DNA from: Halosimplex rubrum
Lineage (GTDB): Archaea > Halobacteriota > Halobacteria > Halobacteriales > Haloarculaceae
Assembly (NCBI RefSeq): GCF_013415885.1
Contig: NZ_CP058910.1
Location: 682,001-746,000 of the forward strand
Direction: 5' to 3'
Length of the DNA stretch: 64,000 nt
Of this stretch, positions 17,551 through 25,954 are shown piece by piece. The translations under genes and the position numbers were made by a program. Every line of letters begins with the position of its first letter. Within the stretch, counting starts at the first letter, position 1. The notes below the pieces were generated by a model. The model did not search any database. It saw only the letters and a list, made by a program, of their open reading frames with translations, and was not told the origin of the DNA.

Positions 17551-17730
17551 GCGACGGCGCGCGGCGGTCGGGCGACCGAGGGCGGGAAGCGAAGCGGCAC
17601 GCTCGCGAGCGCGTCGAGACGACGAGGCGGTAGACCGCAAGACTGCGACCGGATCGGAACGGGCGTCAGACGCGCGTCGGGTGTCCGTCTGCCCCGTCTT
17701 TTTCCGCGAGCGACACCTCGGTTCGGAGGC

Positions 17731-18183
17731 ATGGCCGCGAACGCCGACCCACCAGAACAGGGGGAGCTCTACCCATGCACCGACCGCCAGTCGGCGGGCG
17801 AGTCGTGCGGCCACTCGACGAGCGACGCCGGAGCGACCGGCGGGACCGACGCCGGAGCCGCCGGCCGGACCGACCTCACGGTAGACCACACGGCCGAAAC
17901 GCTCTACCTGGCGAAGATCGCGCTGCTGGAAGCGAGAGTCGCGACGCTCGAACGACGTCTCGAATCGAGCGAGGCCGACCTCCAGCACGTCGTCGACCGC
18001 TACGAACGCGTCCTCCAGGGACGCGACGCCTGCCGCGACGAACCACTCGTGACCGACGAGTTCGACATCGAAGCCGGCCGTTCCGCGGACGCCGACCGCA
18101 CCGCCGGAGCCGACCGGACCGCCGAGCGCGACGGCGAGCGCTCGACCGGCCCGCTCGGCCGGCTCCGCGAACTGCTGGGCTAG
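17731..18183 (+). CDS. Hypothetical protein with central coiled coil
   Basis: A 150-residue, strongly acidic protein starting MAANADPPEQGELYPC. Residues 50-85 (HTAETLYLAKIALLEARVATLERRLESSEADLQHVVDRYERVL, given here only as the region) form a coiled coil with regular heptads. Both flanks are Gly/Ala/Asp-rich and likely disordered. Two cysteines occur in the first 30 residues (YPCTDR, ESCGHS). The family is not recognised. Codon use is like that of real genes, with a T-rich TCTTTTTCCGC about 30 bases before the ATG as possible promoter. It is convergent with serA. Confidence 0.65.
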   Translation: MAANADPPEQGELYPCTDRQSAGESCGHSTSDAGATGGTDAGAAGRTDLTVDHTAETLYLAKIALLEARVATLERRLESSEADLQHVVDRYERVLQGRDACRDEPLVTDEFDIEAGRSADADRTAGADRTAERDGERSTGPLGRLRELLG

Positions 18184-18259
18184 TCGCGGCCGTCGCGTGG
18201 GGAGGAACCTTCGTTTTCGAACGCGCCGAGTATCGACCGAACCGGTGCGAAAAGCGAGC

Positions 18260-19849
18260 TTACTGCCCGTTCAGGGAGATCTGCGTGATGTCGGTGACGC
18301 GCTCGTCGTCGAGCAGTCGCGCGACGGTGTCCTCGGAGACGGGGTCGTCGAGGTTGTACACCGTCAGCGCCTCGCCGCCGATGGTCTCGCGGCCGTTGAA
18401 CATGCCGGCGATGTTCACGTCGGACTCGCCGAGGACGGTGCCGATGAAGCCGATGACGCCGGGCACGTCCTCGTTGCGGGCGACGAGCATGTGGCCGTGC
18501 GGGACGGCGTCGACGCGGTAGCCGTCGATGCGGACGATGCGGGCGTCGTCGCCGGCGAACTGCGTCCCGGAGACGCTGATGGACTCCTCGCCGTCGGAGA
18601 CGGTGACGGTGATCAGGCTCTGGAAGTCCTCGGCGGAGCTGGTCTTGGACTCGGTCACGTCGATGCCGCGTTCCTCGGCGATGCGCTCGGCGTTGACCGC
18701 GTTGACCTGCGTCTCGACGACGTCCTCGAAGACGCCCTTGAGCGCGGTGGCGGTGACGATCTCGGTGTCGTGCTCGGCGATGTCGCCGGCGTAGGTGACC
18801 TCCACGTCGGAGACGCCGCCGTCGAACAGCTGGACGGCGATCGTGCCGGCGGTGTCCGCGAGTTCGAGGTACGGCTCGACGGCGGGGAACGCGCTCTCGT
18901 CCATCGACGGGGCGTTCAGCGCGTTGAGGACGGGCTCGCCGTTGAACGCGGCGACGATCTGGTCGGCGGTGGAGGTGGCGACGTGCTCCTGGGCGGCCTC
19001 CGTGGAGGCACCGAGGTGGGGTGTGACGACCACGTCGTCCACGTCGAGCAGCGGGTTGTCCGGGTCGAGCGGCTCGTCGGCGAAGACGTCGATGGCGGCG
19101 CCCTTGAGCAGGCCGTCCTCGACGGCCTCGGCGAGGGCCGGCTCGTCGATGATGCCGCCGCGGGCGCAGTTGACGACGTAGCCGCCTTCGAGCTGGGCGA
19201 GCTCCGCCTCGCCGATCATGTTCTCGGTCTCGTCGGTCAGCGGCGTGTGGATGGTGATGAAGTCGGCGCGGGCGAGACACTCGTCGAGGCTGTCGACGAG
19301 TTCGGCGCCGAAGCGCTCGGCGCGCTCCTGGCTGATGTAGGGGTCGTAGGTGACGAGATCCATGCCGAGCGCGTCGAGCCGGCGGGCGACCTCCTGGCCG
19401 ACGCGGCCGAAGCCGACCACGCCCAGCGTCTTCTCGTTGAGTTCGGTGCCGAGGAAGTCGCCCTTGGCCCACTCGCCGTCGCGCAGGCGGTTGTGGGCCT
19501 GCGGGATGGAACGGGCGGTGGCGAAGGCCATCGCGACGGAGTGTTCGGCGGCGGCACGGACGTTGCCTTGGGGCGCGTTGGCGACGATGACGCCGTGGTC
19601 GGTCGCGGCCTCGATGTCGATGTTGTCGACGCCGATGCCGGCGCGGCCGACGATCTGGAGGGTCGGCGCGGCGGCGAACACCTCGGCGGTGACCTCCGTG
19701 CCCGAGCGGACGACCATCGCGTCGGCGTCCGCGACGGCGTCCAGCAGCGCCTCACCCTCGACATCGTAGGCTGTCTCGACTTCGTGGCCCGCATCGCGCA
19801 GCCGGTCCAGACCCGCGTCCGCGATCGGGTCCGTGACGAGTACCTTCAT
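18260..19849 (-). CDS. serA: D-3-phosphoglycerate dehydrogenase
   Basis: First step of serine synthesis, oxidising 3-phosphoglycerate with NAD+. At 529 residues it is the long form: the catalytic and NAD domains span 1-310 (GVVGFGRVGQEVARR dinucleotide loop, NCARGGIIDE with the catalytic Arg, and TPHLGASTEAAQEH with the catalytic His). An intervening allosteric-substrate-binding domain is at about 320-450, and a C-terminal ACT domain (about 455-529, DVPGVIGFIGTVLGES) probably senses serine. The start MKVLVTDPIADAGLD is canonical. The matching phosphatase SerB is encoded at 34324, away from this gene. Confidence 0.96.
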   Translation of the reverse strand: MKVLVTDPIADAGLDRLRDAGHEVETAYDVEGEALLDAVADADAMVVRSGTEVTAEVFAAAPTLQIVGRAGIGVDNIDIEAATDHGVIVANAPQGNVRAAAEHSVAMAFATARSIPQAHNRLRDGEWAKGDFLGTELNEKTLGVVGFGRVGQEVARRLDALGMDLVTYDPYISQERAERFGAELVDSLDECLARADFITIHTPLTDETENMIGEAELAQLEGGYVVNCARGGIIDEPALAEAVEDGLLKGAAIDVFADEPLDPDNPLLDVDDVVVTPHLGASTEAAQEHVATSTADQIVAAFNGEPVLNALNAPSMDESAFPAVEPYLELADTAGTIAVQLFDGGVSDVEVTYAGDIAEHDTEIVTATALKGVFEDVVETQVNAVNAERIAEERGIDVTESKTSSAEDFQSLITVTVSDGEESISVSGTQFAGDDARIVRIDGYRVDAVPHGHMLVARNEDVPGVIGFIGTVLGESDVNIAGMFNGRETIGGEALTVYNLDDPVSEDTVARLLDDERVTDITQISLNGQ

Positions 19850-20094
19850 GCGGGTGGGATCCGCTCGCCGGGGTATAACGCTTGTTTTCTCCGGACGGCG
19901 CCGAGGACACCATCGACACTGTCGACACAGTCGGGACGGCCGGGACGGCCGCTTCCCGACGGTAGAACGACCGCAGTGACGGCGACGAGACGGGCGACCG
20001 CAGTCACGAACAGTGAGAATCGGGCCGATCGGCGGGCCGAGTCGTCACGGACTCGGCGACGGAAACGCCGAGGCGGAACGGAACGGGGCGGCCG

Positions 20095-20262
20095 TCACCG
20101 CCACTCCGCGAGGGTGGCGGTGTCGGCGAGCGGCGCTGTGAGATAGGCGTCGTCGCAGCTGATGTCGGCGATTACGAGCGTCTCGGTGGGGCCCTCCTCG
20201 ACGGAGGCCATGACTTCGGCGTTCGTTTCCACCTCGGCTTCAGCGACCATATCCGGCGCCAT
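20095..20262 (-). CDS. Small acidic haloarchaeal protein, 55 residues
   Basis: A short gene on the minus strand starting MAPDMVAEAEVETN and ending LADTATLAEWR before TGA. It is strongly acidic, with one Cys in ISCDDAYL. The layout (beta-like TLVIADIS, then CDDAYLTAPL) resembles small haloarchaeal proteins of unknown function; I recall such a family but cannot name it securely. A second in-frame ATG at 20250 is possible. The AT-rich ATATACCTGTCGG region upstream (about 20286-20300) is a plausible promoter. No neighbour suggests a role. Confidence 0.65.
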   Translation of the reverse strand: MAPDMVAEAEVETNAEVMASVEEGPTETLVIADISCDDAYLTAPLADTATLAEWR

Positions 20263-20470
20263 GCATGACAACATGTAGCAACCACCTATATACCTGTCGG
20301 AACGATTCTCATGGACTGAAAACCCGGTGTCAGACGGGCGTCAGACGGGCGAACGACGCGGGTCCGGCCGTCGCAAAAACTGCCGCGGTTTTTCCCGCCG
20401 TAGTGCGCGAGTGGGCCGTCCGGACCGGCGCTGGGTCGGTCGCGAGCGAGTCGAACGCTCGGTCGCGGGC

Positions 20471-21148
20471 TCAGCCCTCGATCGACCGGCCGATCGCGGC
20501 GATCCGGTCGTCGTCGGCCGCGGCGAACCCGCCGTGATAGCAGAGGACGCCGTCGACGGCCAGACTCGCGAGCCGGGCGACCGACTGGCCCGCCTCAGTC
20601 ACGTCGAGCGTGAAGTGTTCGCTGGGGCCCTGCAGTTCCCCGTCGGCGGCCGTCAGCGCGTCGGCGGCCAGCAGCAGTCGCTCCTCGGGCAGGTACAGCG
20701 AGACGTGCCCCGGCGCGTGGCCGGGCGTGTAGACCACCCGCATCGGTCCGGCGGTCGTCCGGACGGTCTCCTCGCCGACGAGTTCCACGTCGACCGGGAC
20801 CGGCGGATAGCGCTCGCCGTCGCCCTTGATCGGCTCCTCCCGGCCGTCGACGTACGGCGCGCAGGCCTCGTGAGCGAACACGACCGCGTCGGTCTCCTCG
20901 CGCACGCTCGCGAGCGCTCCCGCGTGGTCGCCGTCCTGATGTGTTATCAGCACGGCCCACACGTCCGCCCACTCGAAGCCGGCCGCTTCGATCTCCGCGC
21001 CCAGGGCCTCGGCCTGACCCCCGAGACCGGCGTCCAGCAACAGGAGCCCGCGTTCGGTCTCGACCGCCGCCGGGTGGAAGGCCCGCTCGCCGTCGTCGGT
21101 CTCGATCGTCTCGGTGAACGCGTAGACGCCCTCGGTGAGTTCCTCCAT
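20471..21148 (-). CDS. Metallo-beta-lactamase-fold hydrolase
   Basis: A 225-residue hydrolase of the MBL fold starting MEELTEGVYAFTETIE. The metal signature is THQDGDHAG (HxDxDH in place of the canonical HxHxDH), followed by TPGHAPGHVSLYL (third His), LAADALTA (bridging Asp) and CYHGG (last His). The second His of the first motif is Asp, so one metal site may be altered. Glyoxalase-II-like or lactonase-like activity is possible; the substrate cannot be told. It is divergent from the small membrane-protein gene at 21249. Confidence 0.9.
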   Translation of the reverse strand: MEELTEGVYAFTETIETDDGERAFHPAAVETERGLLLLDAGLGGQAEALGAEIEAAGFEWADVWAVLITHQDGDHAGALASVREETDAVVFAHEACAPYVDGREEPIKGDGERYPPVPVDVELVGEETVRTTAGPMRVVYTPGHAPGHVSLYLPEERLLLAADALTAADGELQGPSEHFTLDVTEAGQSVARLASLAVDGVLCYHGGFAAADDDRIAAIGRSIEG

Positions 21149-21248
21149 ACGCCGAGTTCGGGAGCGAGCCACAAAGTACGACGGGCCGCGGCGACCCCAG
21201 CTCACCGGCCGATGGAATTTTGACGGATCGATGTCGTATCGAGGCCGT

Positions 21249-21458
21249 ATGGACGACGACGCCCTCCGGGCGCGGCTCCGCGGTATCGAGCGCCGACAGT
21301 ACCTCCTGCTCGCGCTGCTGGTCCCACCGAACTACCTCGCCGCCGCCGACCTGTTCGGCTACTGGGTCGCGGGCGTGGTACTGTTCGCACTCGTGTGCCT
21401 GGGCTTCTCGTTCGTCCTCGTCAAGGGCAGACAGCGCCGCGACAGCGCGGGCGTGTGA
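21249..21458 (+). CDS. Small two-TM membrane protein
   Basis: A 69-residue protein starting MDDDALRARLRGIERRQY. An amphipathic N-terminal helix is followed by two hydrophobic segments, LLLALLVPPNYLAAADLFG and VAGVVLFALVCLGFSFVLV, and a basic tail KGRQRRD. This pattern recurs as small conserved proteins in haloarchaea. Function unknown. An ATTTTGACGG stretch about 30 bases upstream may be the promoter. It is followed by the HTH gene at 21538 on the same strand. Confidence 0.72.
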   Translation: MDDDALRARLRGIERRQYLLLALLVPPNYLAAADLFGYWVAGVVLFALVCLGFSFVLVKGRQRRDSAGV

Positions 21459-21537
21459 CACCGCCCGTCGGGCCGGAACGGGTCACCGCTGGTCCGGGAA
21501 TCGACGAACCTTTGCCGAGCGGGCCGTACGCCCGCCC

Positions 21538-22197
21538 ATGCGGTACGTCACGCTGCTGGTGAGTCCGACCGAGGGCCAGGGGTTCCACCCCGTCGGCGAG
21601 GCGATCGCTCGCGACCCCGACGTGACCGGCGAGGCGATCCACCGGATGAACGACCTGGGCGACGGGACCGTGACGCTGTTGACCGAGCTATCCGGCGACG
21701 TCGACCGCTACCGTGAGATCATGACCGACACGCCCGAGGTCCGCGAGTTCACCGTCGCCGTCGACGACGAGGGCCACGGGTGGGCGTACTCCCGCGTCGA
21801 GACGAACGATCTGGTCGAGTATATGCTCGCCCGCGGACGCGACCTCGAACTCGTTCGCGACATGCCGATCGAACTCACCGAGCGGGGCGGCCAGCGGGTG
21901 ACGCTGATCGGCACCGAGGCGGCGTTCGCCACCGCCGCCGAGTTCGACGAACCCCCGGGCTACGAGATCACGGTCGAGAAGACCGGCGAGTACCACCCCG
22001 AGGGCGGCCGCCTGCTCGACGCGCTGACGGCCCGCCAGCGCGAAGTGCTCGAAGCCGCGGTCGCCGTCGGCTACTACGAGGCTCCCCGCGAGGCGACCCA
22101 CGAGGACGTGGCCGACGCCGTCGGCTGCTCGCCCGCCACCGCCGGCGAACACCTCCAGAAGGTCGAGCGGGCCGTCTTCGGCGCGCTGGTTGGCTAA
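21538..22197 (+). CDS. Bacterio-opsin-activator-like (HTH-10) transcriptional regulator
   Basis: A 219-residue regulator. Residues 1-150 form an N-terminal sensor-like domain starting MRYVTLLVSPTEGQGFHP. The C-terminus (155-215) is the halobacterial HTH-10 domain: LTARQREVLEAAVAVGYYEAP, then EDVADAVGCSPATAGEHLQKVE. Such Bat-like proteins are the dominant regulator type of haloarchaea and bind DNA at promoters. There is no PAS or GAF domain. The target is not evident. It converges on the M29 aminopeptidase gene at 22361 with a palindromic gap between. Confidence 0.9.
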   Translation: MRYVTLLVSPTEGQGFHPVGEAIARDPDVTGEAIHRMNDLGDGTVTLLTELSGDVDRYREIMTDTPEVREFTVAVDDEGHGWAYSRVETNDLVEYMLARGRDLELVRDMPIELTERGGQRVTLIGTEAAFATAAEFDEPPGYEITVEKTGEYHPEGGRLLDALTARQREVLEAAVAVGYYEAPREATHEDVADAVGCSPATAGEHLQKVERAVFGALVG

Positions 22198-22360
22198 ATC
22201 CGTCGTTCGACGCGTCGCTTTCACTGACCCCTCGAACCCGTCCTCACGGCTCGCTCCGTTCACCGTTCGACCCTCCGAGACGCTCACTTCGCTCGCGTCT
22301 CGCTATTCCTCCGCGGCTCCCGGCGGTCGCCGCTTCGGTACGAGGCCTCGTTCCCTCCAG
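22198..22360. repeat. Convergent intergenic palindromes
   Basis: This 163-base gap between two convergent genes contains a hairpin with perfect 7-base arms GAGACGC (22277-22283) and GCGTCTC (22295-22301) around TCACTTCGCTC, plus weaker gctc/gagc-type arms nearby. The style, CGCTCACTTCGCTCGCG, matches the internal palindromes of the elements at 2253 and 33438. It may act as a bidirectional transcription end. Confidence 0.5.
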
Positions 22361-23455
22361 TCACTCGGCCTCGCTCTCCTCGAACCGGAAGGTACCGTTG
22401 CGCTGGACGACCTCGCCGTCGACCTCGATGTACGACTCGTCGCTCATGTCGACGATCATGTCGACGTGGACCGCCGAGTCGTTCTGCTCGTTGCCCTCGC
22501 CGACGGTGTCGTCGTAGGCGCGGCCGACGGCCATGTGGACCGTATCGCCCATCTTCTCGTCGAACAGCATGTTGTACGTGAACTCGTCGATGGCGCGGTT
22601 CATCCCGATGCCCAGCTCGCCGAGGCGGTTCGACCCCTCGTCGGTCTCCAGCACGTTGGTCAGCACGTCCTCGTTCTTCCCGGCGGAGTGCTCGACGACC
22701 TCGCCGTCCTCGAACTTGCAGTACACGTCGGTCACCTCGCGACCCTGGTGGTACAGCGGCTTGTCGAAGTAGACTTCGCCCTCGACGGAGTCGGGGACCG
22801 GAGCGGTAAAGACCTCGCCGCCGGGGAGGTTGCGCTCGCCGTAGTCGTTGAGCGTGGGGTTGCCCGCGACGCTCATCGTCACGTCCGTCGAGTCCCCGGA
22901 GACGATCCGCACCTCCTCGGCGTCGTCCATAATCGAGACCATCTGGGCCTGGAACTCGCGCTGTTCGTCCCAGTCGCGGAGGACGGCGTCCCAGACGAAG
23001 TTCTCGTAGCCCTCGGTGCTCTTCTGGGCGAGCTGGGCGTTGGCGGGGGCGGGGTACTGCGTGAGACACCAGCGCTTCGACAGTCGCTCGGCCAGCAACG
23101 GCTGGACCGCGGCCTCGTAGGCCGTCGACGTTTCGGGGTCCACGTCGCTGGTCTGAGTGACGTTGTCGCTGCCGCGGATCACGATGTACACGTCCATCTC
23201 CTCGTACAGCGCCATCTGGTGGTCGGGCAGCTCGAAGTCGCCGTCGTGGTTGCGGAGGAAGGCTCGCCGGAAGCGCTTGCCCATCCGGTCCTGGATCACG
23301 AGGGGGTGAGCGCCGCGGTCGGCGACGACCTCGTGCAGCGCGGCCACCAGGTCCTCGGCCTCGGGGTGGGCGTCGATGACGACCTCGTCGCCCGCCTGCA
23401 GGTCGACGGAGTGGTCACAGATGATCTCGGCGTGTTCGCGAACGCGCGCGTCCAT
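22361..23455 (-). CDS. M29-family metallo-aminopeptidase with intact active site
   Basis: A cytoplasmic aminopeptidase of 364 residues, paralogous to the gene at 1067. All M29 active-site residues are in place: Glu in NLPGGEVFT, Glu in RLGELGIGMN, His and Tyr in VHMAVGRAY (seven apart), and His and Asp in SAVHVDM. It also carries GNPTLNDYGERN ahead of the first Glu and the C-terminal EVDGEVVQRNGTF shared by both copies. I chose ATG 23455, MDARVREHAEIICDH, which aligns with the paralogue. It removes N-terminal residues from peptides with a binuclear metal site. It is divergent from the unknown gene at 23637. Confidence 0.94.
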   Translation of the reverse strand: MDARVREHAEIICDHSVDLQAGDEVVIDAHPEAEDLVAALHEVVADRGAHPLVIQDRMGKRFRRAFLRNHDGDFELPDHQMALYEEMDVYIVIRGSDNVTQTSDVDPETSTAYEAAVQPLLAERLSKRWCLTQYPAPANAQLAQKSTEGYENFVWDAVLRDWDEQREFQAQMVSIMDDAEEVRIVSGDSTDVTMSVAGNPTLNDYGERNLPGGEVFTAPVPDSVEGEVYFDKPLYHQGREVTDVYCKFEDGEVVEHSAGKNEDVLTNVLETDEGSNRLGELGIGMNRAIDEFTYNMLFDEKMGDTVHMAVGRAYDDTVGEGNEQNDSAVHVDMIVDMSDESYIEVDGEVVQRNGTFRFEESEAE

Positions 23456-23636
23456 GCCGGGGTGGTCGGGCGGCGACGTGAAACCGGTTTCGTCCCGACT
23501 TTCTGCGATCCTCGGGGCCGATCCGCGACCGCACGGACCGACGCGACGACATCGCACACGGACGACGTGGTGACATCGCCCGCCGGTCCCGTCGGGGAAA
23601 GAACTACCCCGCGGTGATACCACGTAGCGCTCACAA

Positions 23637-24503
23637 GTGACCCGGGAATTCGACGAGTTCGAGCGGATGTCGGACAGTCGCGAACGAGCGATACTCGCGT
23701 CGACGCGGGATGGCGAACGGATAGTCCGTCTCGACGGGGCGCTGGACCCGGAGACGGTCGCCCTCGGCGGCGCCTGCGGGGCCGTATTGCGGGAGGCGTT
23801 CCATCTGGTCAAGTGGGACGGCGTCGGGAACGTGGCCGACGAGACGGTCCCGCGTTCGGACCTCATCGCGGGCGTCCGCGGCGAGGCTTACGGGCCCGCC
23901 GAAGTCGACTCCGAGGCGCAGGCGACGGCGCTCGTCGATTGCTTCGTCGACGCGGGCGTCTGGACGGACGAGGGGTTCCGCGTCGGGCTCTTCGAGAGCC
24001 TGGAGCCGAGCGACGACCCTGGCGCCGACGAACTCACGAAGTGGATCGCGCTCGCCGAAGTCGCGATCGAGCGCCACGAGTCGGCGATCGCCGAACTCGA
24101 AGAGATCGAGGGGACGGTCAGAGCCGACCCGTCGAGCGAACTCGCCAGGCACGTCGACGGCGAGGCGCTCCAGCTACGGTCGGAGAACCTCGACCGGACG
24201 CGGGAGATCCTCGAGACGAAGCGGCGGCAGGCCGAACACATCTACAAGTACCGCGAGGAGACCGACGCCGAGAAGGCGACCGAGATCGCCACGGATCTGC
24301 GGACCATCGTCACGTCCGACGCGGAGACGGAGGACGACCGGACGGCCGACGATCCCGGGGAAAACGAACCGGAATCGACGATAGAAGTCGCCGAAAGAAT
24401 GCTCGACGACACAGAGGACATCGACGTGGAAGACATGTGTGCAACGTCCGATGACGACTCGACGGACGACGACGGACTGGGTGACCTCGAATACAACAAC
24501 TAG
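23637..24503 (+). CDS. Hypothetical acidic protein with coiled coil and disordered tail
   Basis: A 288-residue protein from GTG 23637; an ATG ten codons on (23667, MSDSRERAILA) is equally likely. Residues 30-120 look globular (GGACGAVLREAFHLVKWDGVG, then VDCFVDAGVWTDEGFRVGLF). Residues 130-215 are helical with heptads (AIAELEEIEG, RTREILETKRRQAEHIYKY). The C-terminal 70 residues are a run of Asp, Glu, Ser and Thr. I recognise no family, metal motif or membrane segment. The codon use is that of a real gene, although it has no obvious operon partner. It stands alone, so it may be lineage-specific. Confidence 0.72.
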   Translation: MTREFDEFERMSDSRERAILASTRDGERIVRLDGALDPETVALGGACGAVLREAFHLVKWDGVGNVADETVPRSDLIAGVRGEAYGPAEVDSEAQATALVDCFVDAGVWTDEGFRVGLFESLEPSDDPGADELTKWIALAEVAIERHESAIAELEEIEGTVRADPSSELARHVDGEALQLRSENLDRTREILETKRRQAEHIYKYREETDAEKATEIATDLRTIVTSDAETEDDRTADDPGENEPESTIEVAERMLDDTEDIDVEDMCATSDDDSTDDDGLGDLEYNN

Positions 24504-24679
24504 GTTGATCCCGGCCGAGACCGTCCGGGGGGAGCGCGGCCGGGATAGCCGCGGTACCCGCTGGCCCGTCCCGTCGGTCGGCACGGCTGTCCGAACGGCG
24601 GTCACGTTCAGACCGCGTGCGAGAGACACCGTCCGGTCGATCGCCGTCCGCGCGCTCCTCGGCGCCTGATCCGTCGGTC

Positions 24680-25768
24680 TCAGTCGCCGGTCGCCCGCCA
24701 GCGCTCGGCCAGTCCGACCACGAACTCGGCGTACGCCGCCTTCGCTCGGTCCCACTCATCGCCCCCTGCCTCACAGGCCGCCTCCAGTCGGTCCAGTCGC
24801 TCGGCGTCGTAGTGCGAGGCGAGACACATCGCCCCGAAGACCGGCGACCGGGCGGGGTCGCCACCCGAATCCCCTCCGATCCGATCGCGGATCTCGGCGG
24901 GGGCCATCGCGAGCGAGACGCCGGATCCGGGGATCGACTTCGCCATCTTCGGCGTCCCGTCGAATCCCGGGAGCATCCGAGTGTACAGTCCCGCCACGCC
25001 GCCCTCCACGGGCGCGGCGTCGCGGAACCGGCGGGTCATCCGGGTCAGATGGCGCTCGTCGACCCCGAGCTGGAGGACCAACTGCTCGTAGTCGCCGGCG
25101 TACAGCGGGTGGAGGAAGTCGGCGCCGTGCAGGACCGCGCTGTGGTAGTCGGCGGCCTCGGAGGTCGGTCCCGAACGCTCGACCGCGGCGGTCGCCGGTC
25201 CCTGCTCCCCGTCGGCCGCCTCGTAGGCCTCGCGCACGGCCCGCTCCCACTCGGTCGGCGGCGGATCGGCGTCCGCGGCGGCGTCGCCGTCGCCGGCATC
25301 CCGGCCCTCGTCCCACGCCTCGGGATCGTAGTACGGCGCCAGCAGCTGGGCGGTGTGCATCACCTCGCGGGCCTCGCTCTGGGTGCGGAGCCGGCCCCGA
25401 TCGGGGTCGAAGCCCAGGTCGAGCGCGAACGCGCGGTAGCGCTCGGCGAGCGCCCGCACGCGGTCGAGCGGTACACCGCTGTGATACGGCTCCAGGTCGG
25501 CGATCACGAACTGCACGTCCAGCCCCGCCTCCTGCAGCGCGACCGCGGTCAGGAACTGGCCGACGGTGCCGAGGTGGGGCGGACCGGTCATCCCGACCCC
25601 GGTCGCGACCAGCGTCCGGCGCTCGTCGGTTCGGGTCAGGACGCCCCCGTCGTCGACGGCGACGAACCGCCGCCGCTCGGCGGCCGGGACCGGACCGACG
25701 GCCCCCTCGACCGGTTCGTAGTCGTCGCGTTCGCGGACGGTCTCGTAGTGGTCGGGCAGCGAAGTCAC
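24680..25768 (-). CDS. Tryptophanyl-tRNA-synthetase-like class I protein
   Basis: A 362-residue protein with the class I Rossmann motifs: HLGT (65-68, the HIGH motif) in TGPPHLGTVGQFL, and KMAKS (274-278, the KMSKS motif) in TPKMAKSIPG. The TrpRS/TyrRS-type core is visible in EPYHSGVPLDRVRALAERY and LQLGVDERHLTRMTRR. An acidic insert of about 50 residues (152-200) breaks the core, and there is only a short C-terminal helical region. It may be a divergent second TrpRS, or a synthetase homologue with another role such as resistance or amino-acid ligation. Start MTSLPDHYETVRE. It stands alone between two unrelated genes. Confidence 0.85.
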   Translation of the reverse strand: MTSLPDHYETVRERDDYEPVEGAVGPVPAAERRRFVAVDDGGVLTRTDERRTLVATGVGMTGPPHLGTVGQFLTAVALQEAGLDVQFVIADLEPYHSGVPLDRVRALAERYRAFALDLGFDPDRGRLRTQSEAREVMHTAQLLAPYYDPEAWDEGRDAGDGDAAADADPPPTEWERAVREAYEAADGEQGPATAAVERSGPTSEAADYHSAVLHGADFLHPLYAGDYEQLVLQLGVDERHLTRMTRRFRDAAPVEGGVAGLYTRMLPGFDGTPKMAKSIPGSGVSLAMAPAEIRDRIGGDSGGDPARSPVFGAMCLASHYDAERLDRLEAACEAGGDEWDRAKAAYAEFVVGLAERWRATGD

Positions 25769-25954
25769 GTGCGGAACGCGTAGCCGAGGCGTAAAGTGCT
25801 AATTTGTGACGAGGTATCGAATCACATACACGCCCGACCGCACCGGCGACGGTAGCGTCGCGATCCGGTGAAAGCGCGGGGTCGATAACCCGTGCCTACC
25901 GGGAGTTGTGGGCCTATAACGAAATAGGGGGTTCCCCCTACCGGGGAGCGTGCT

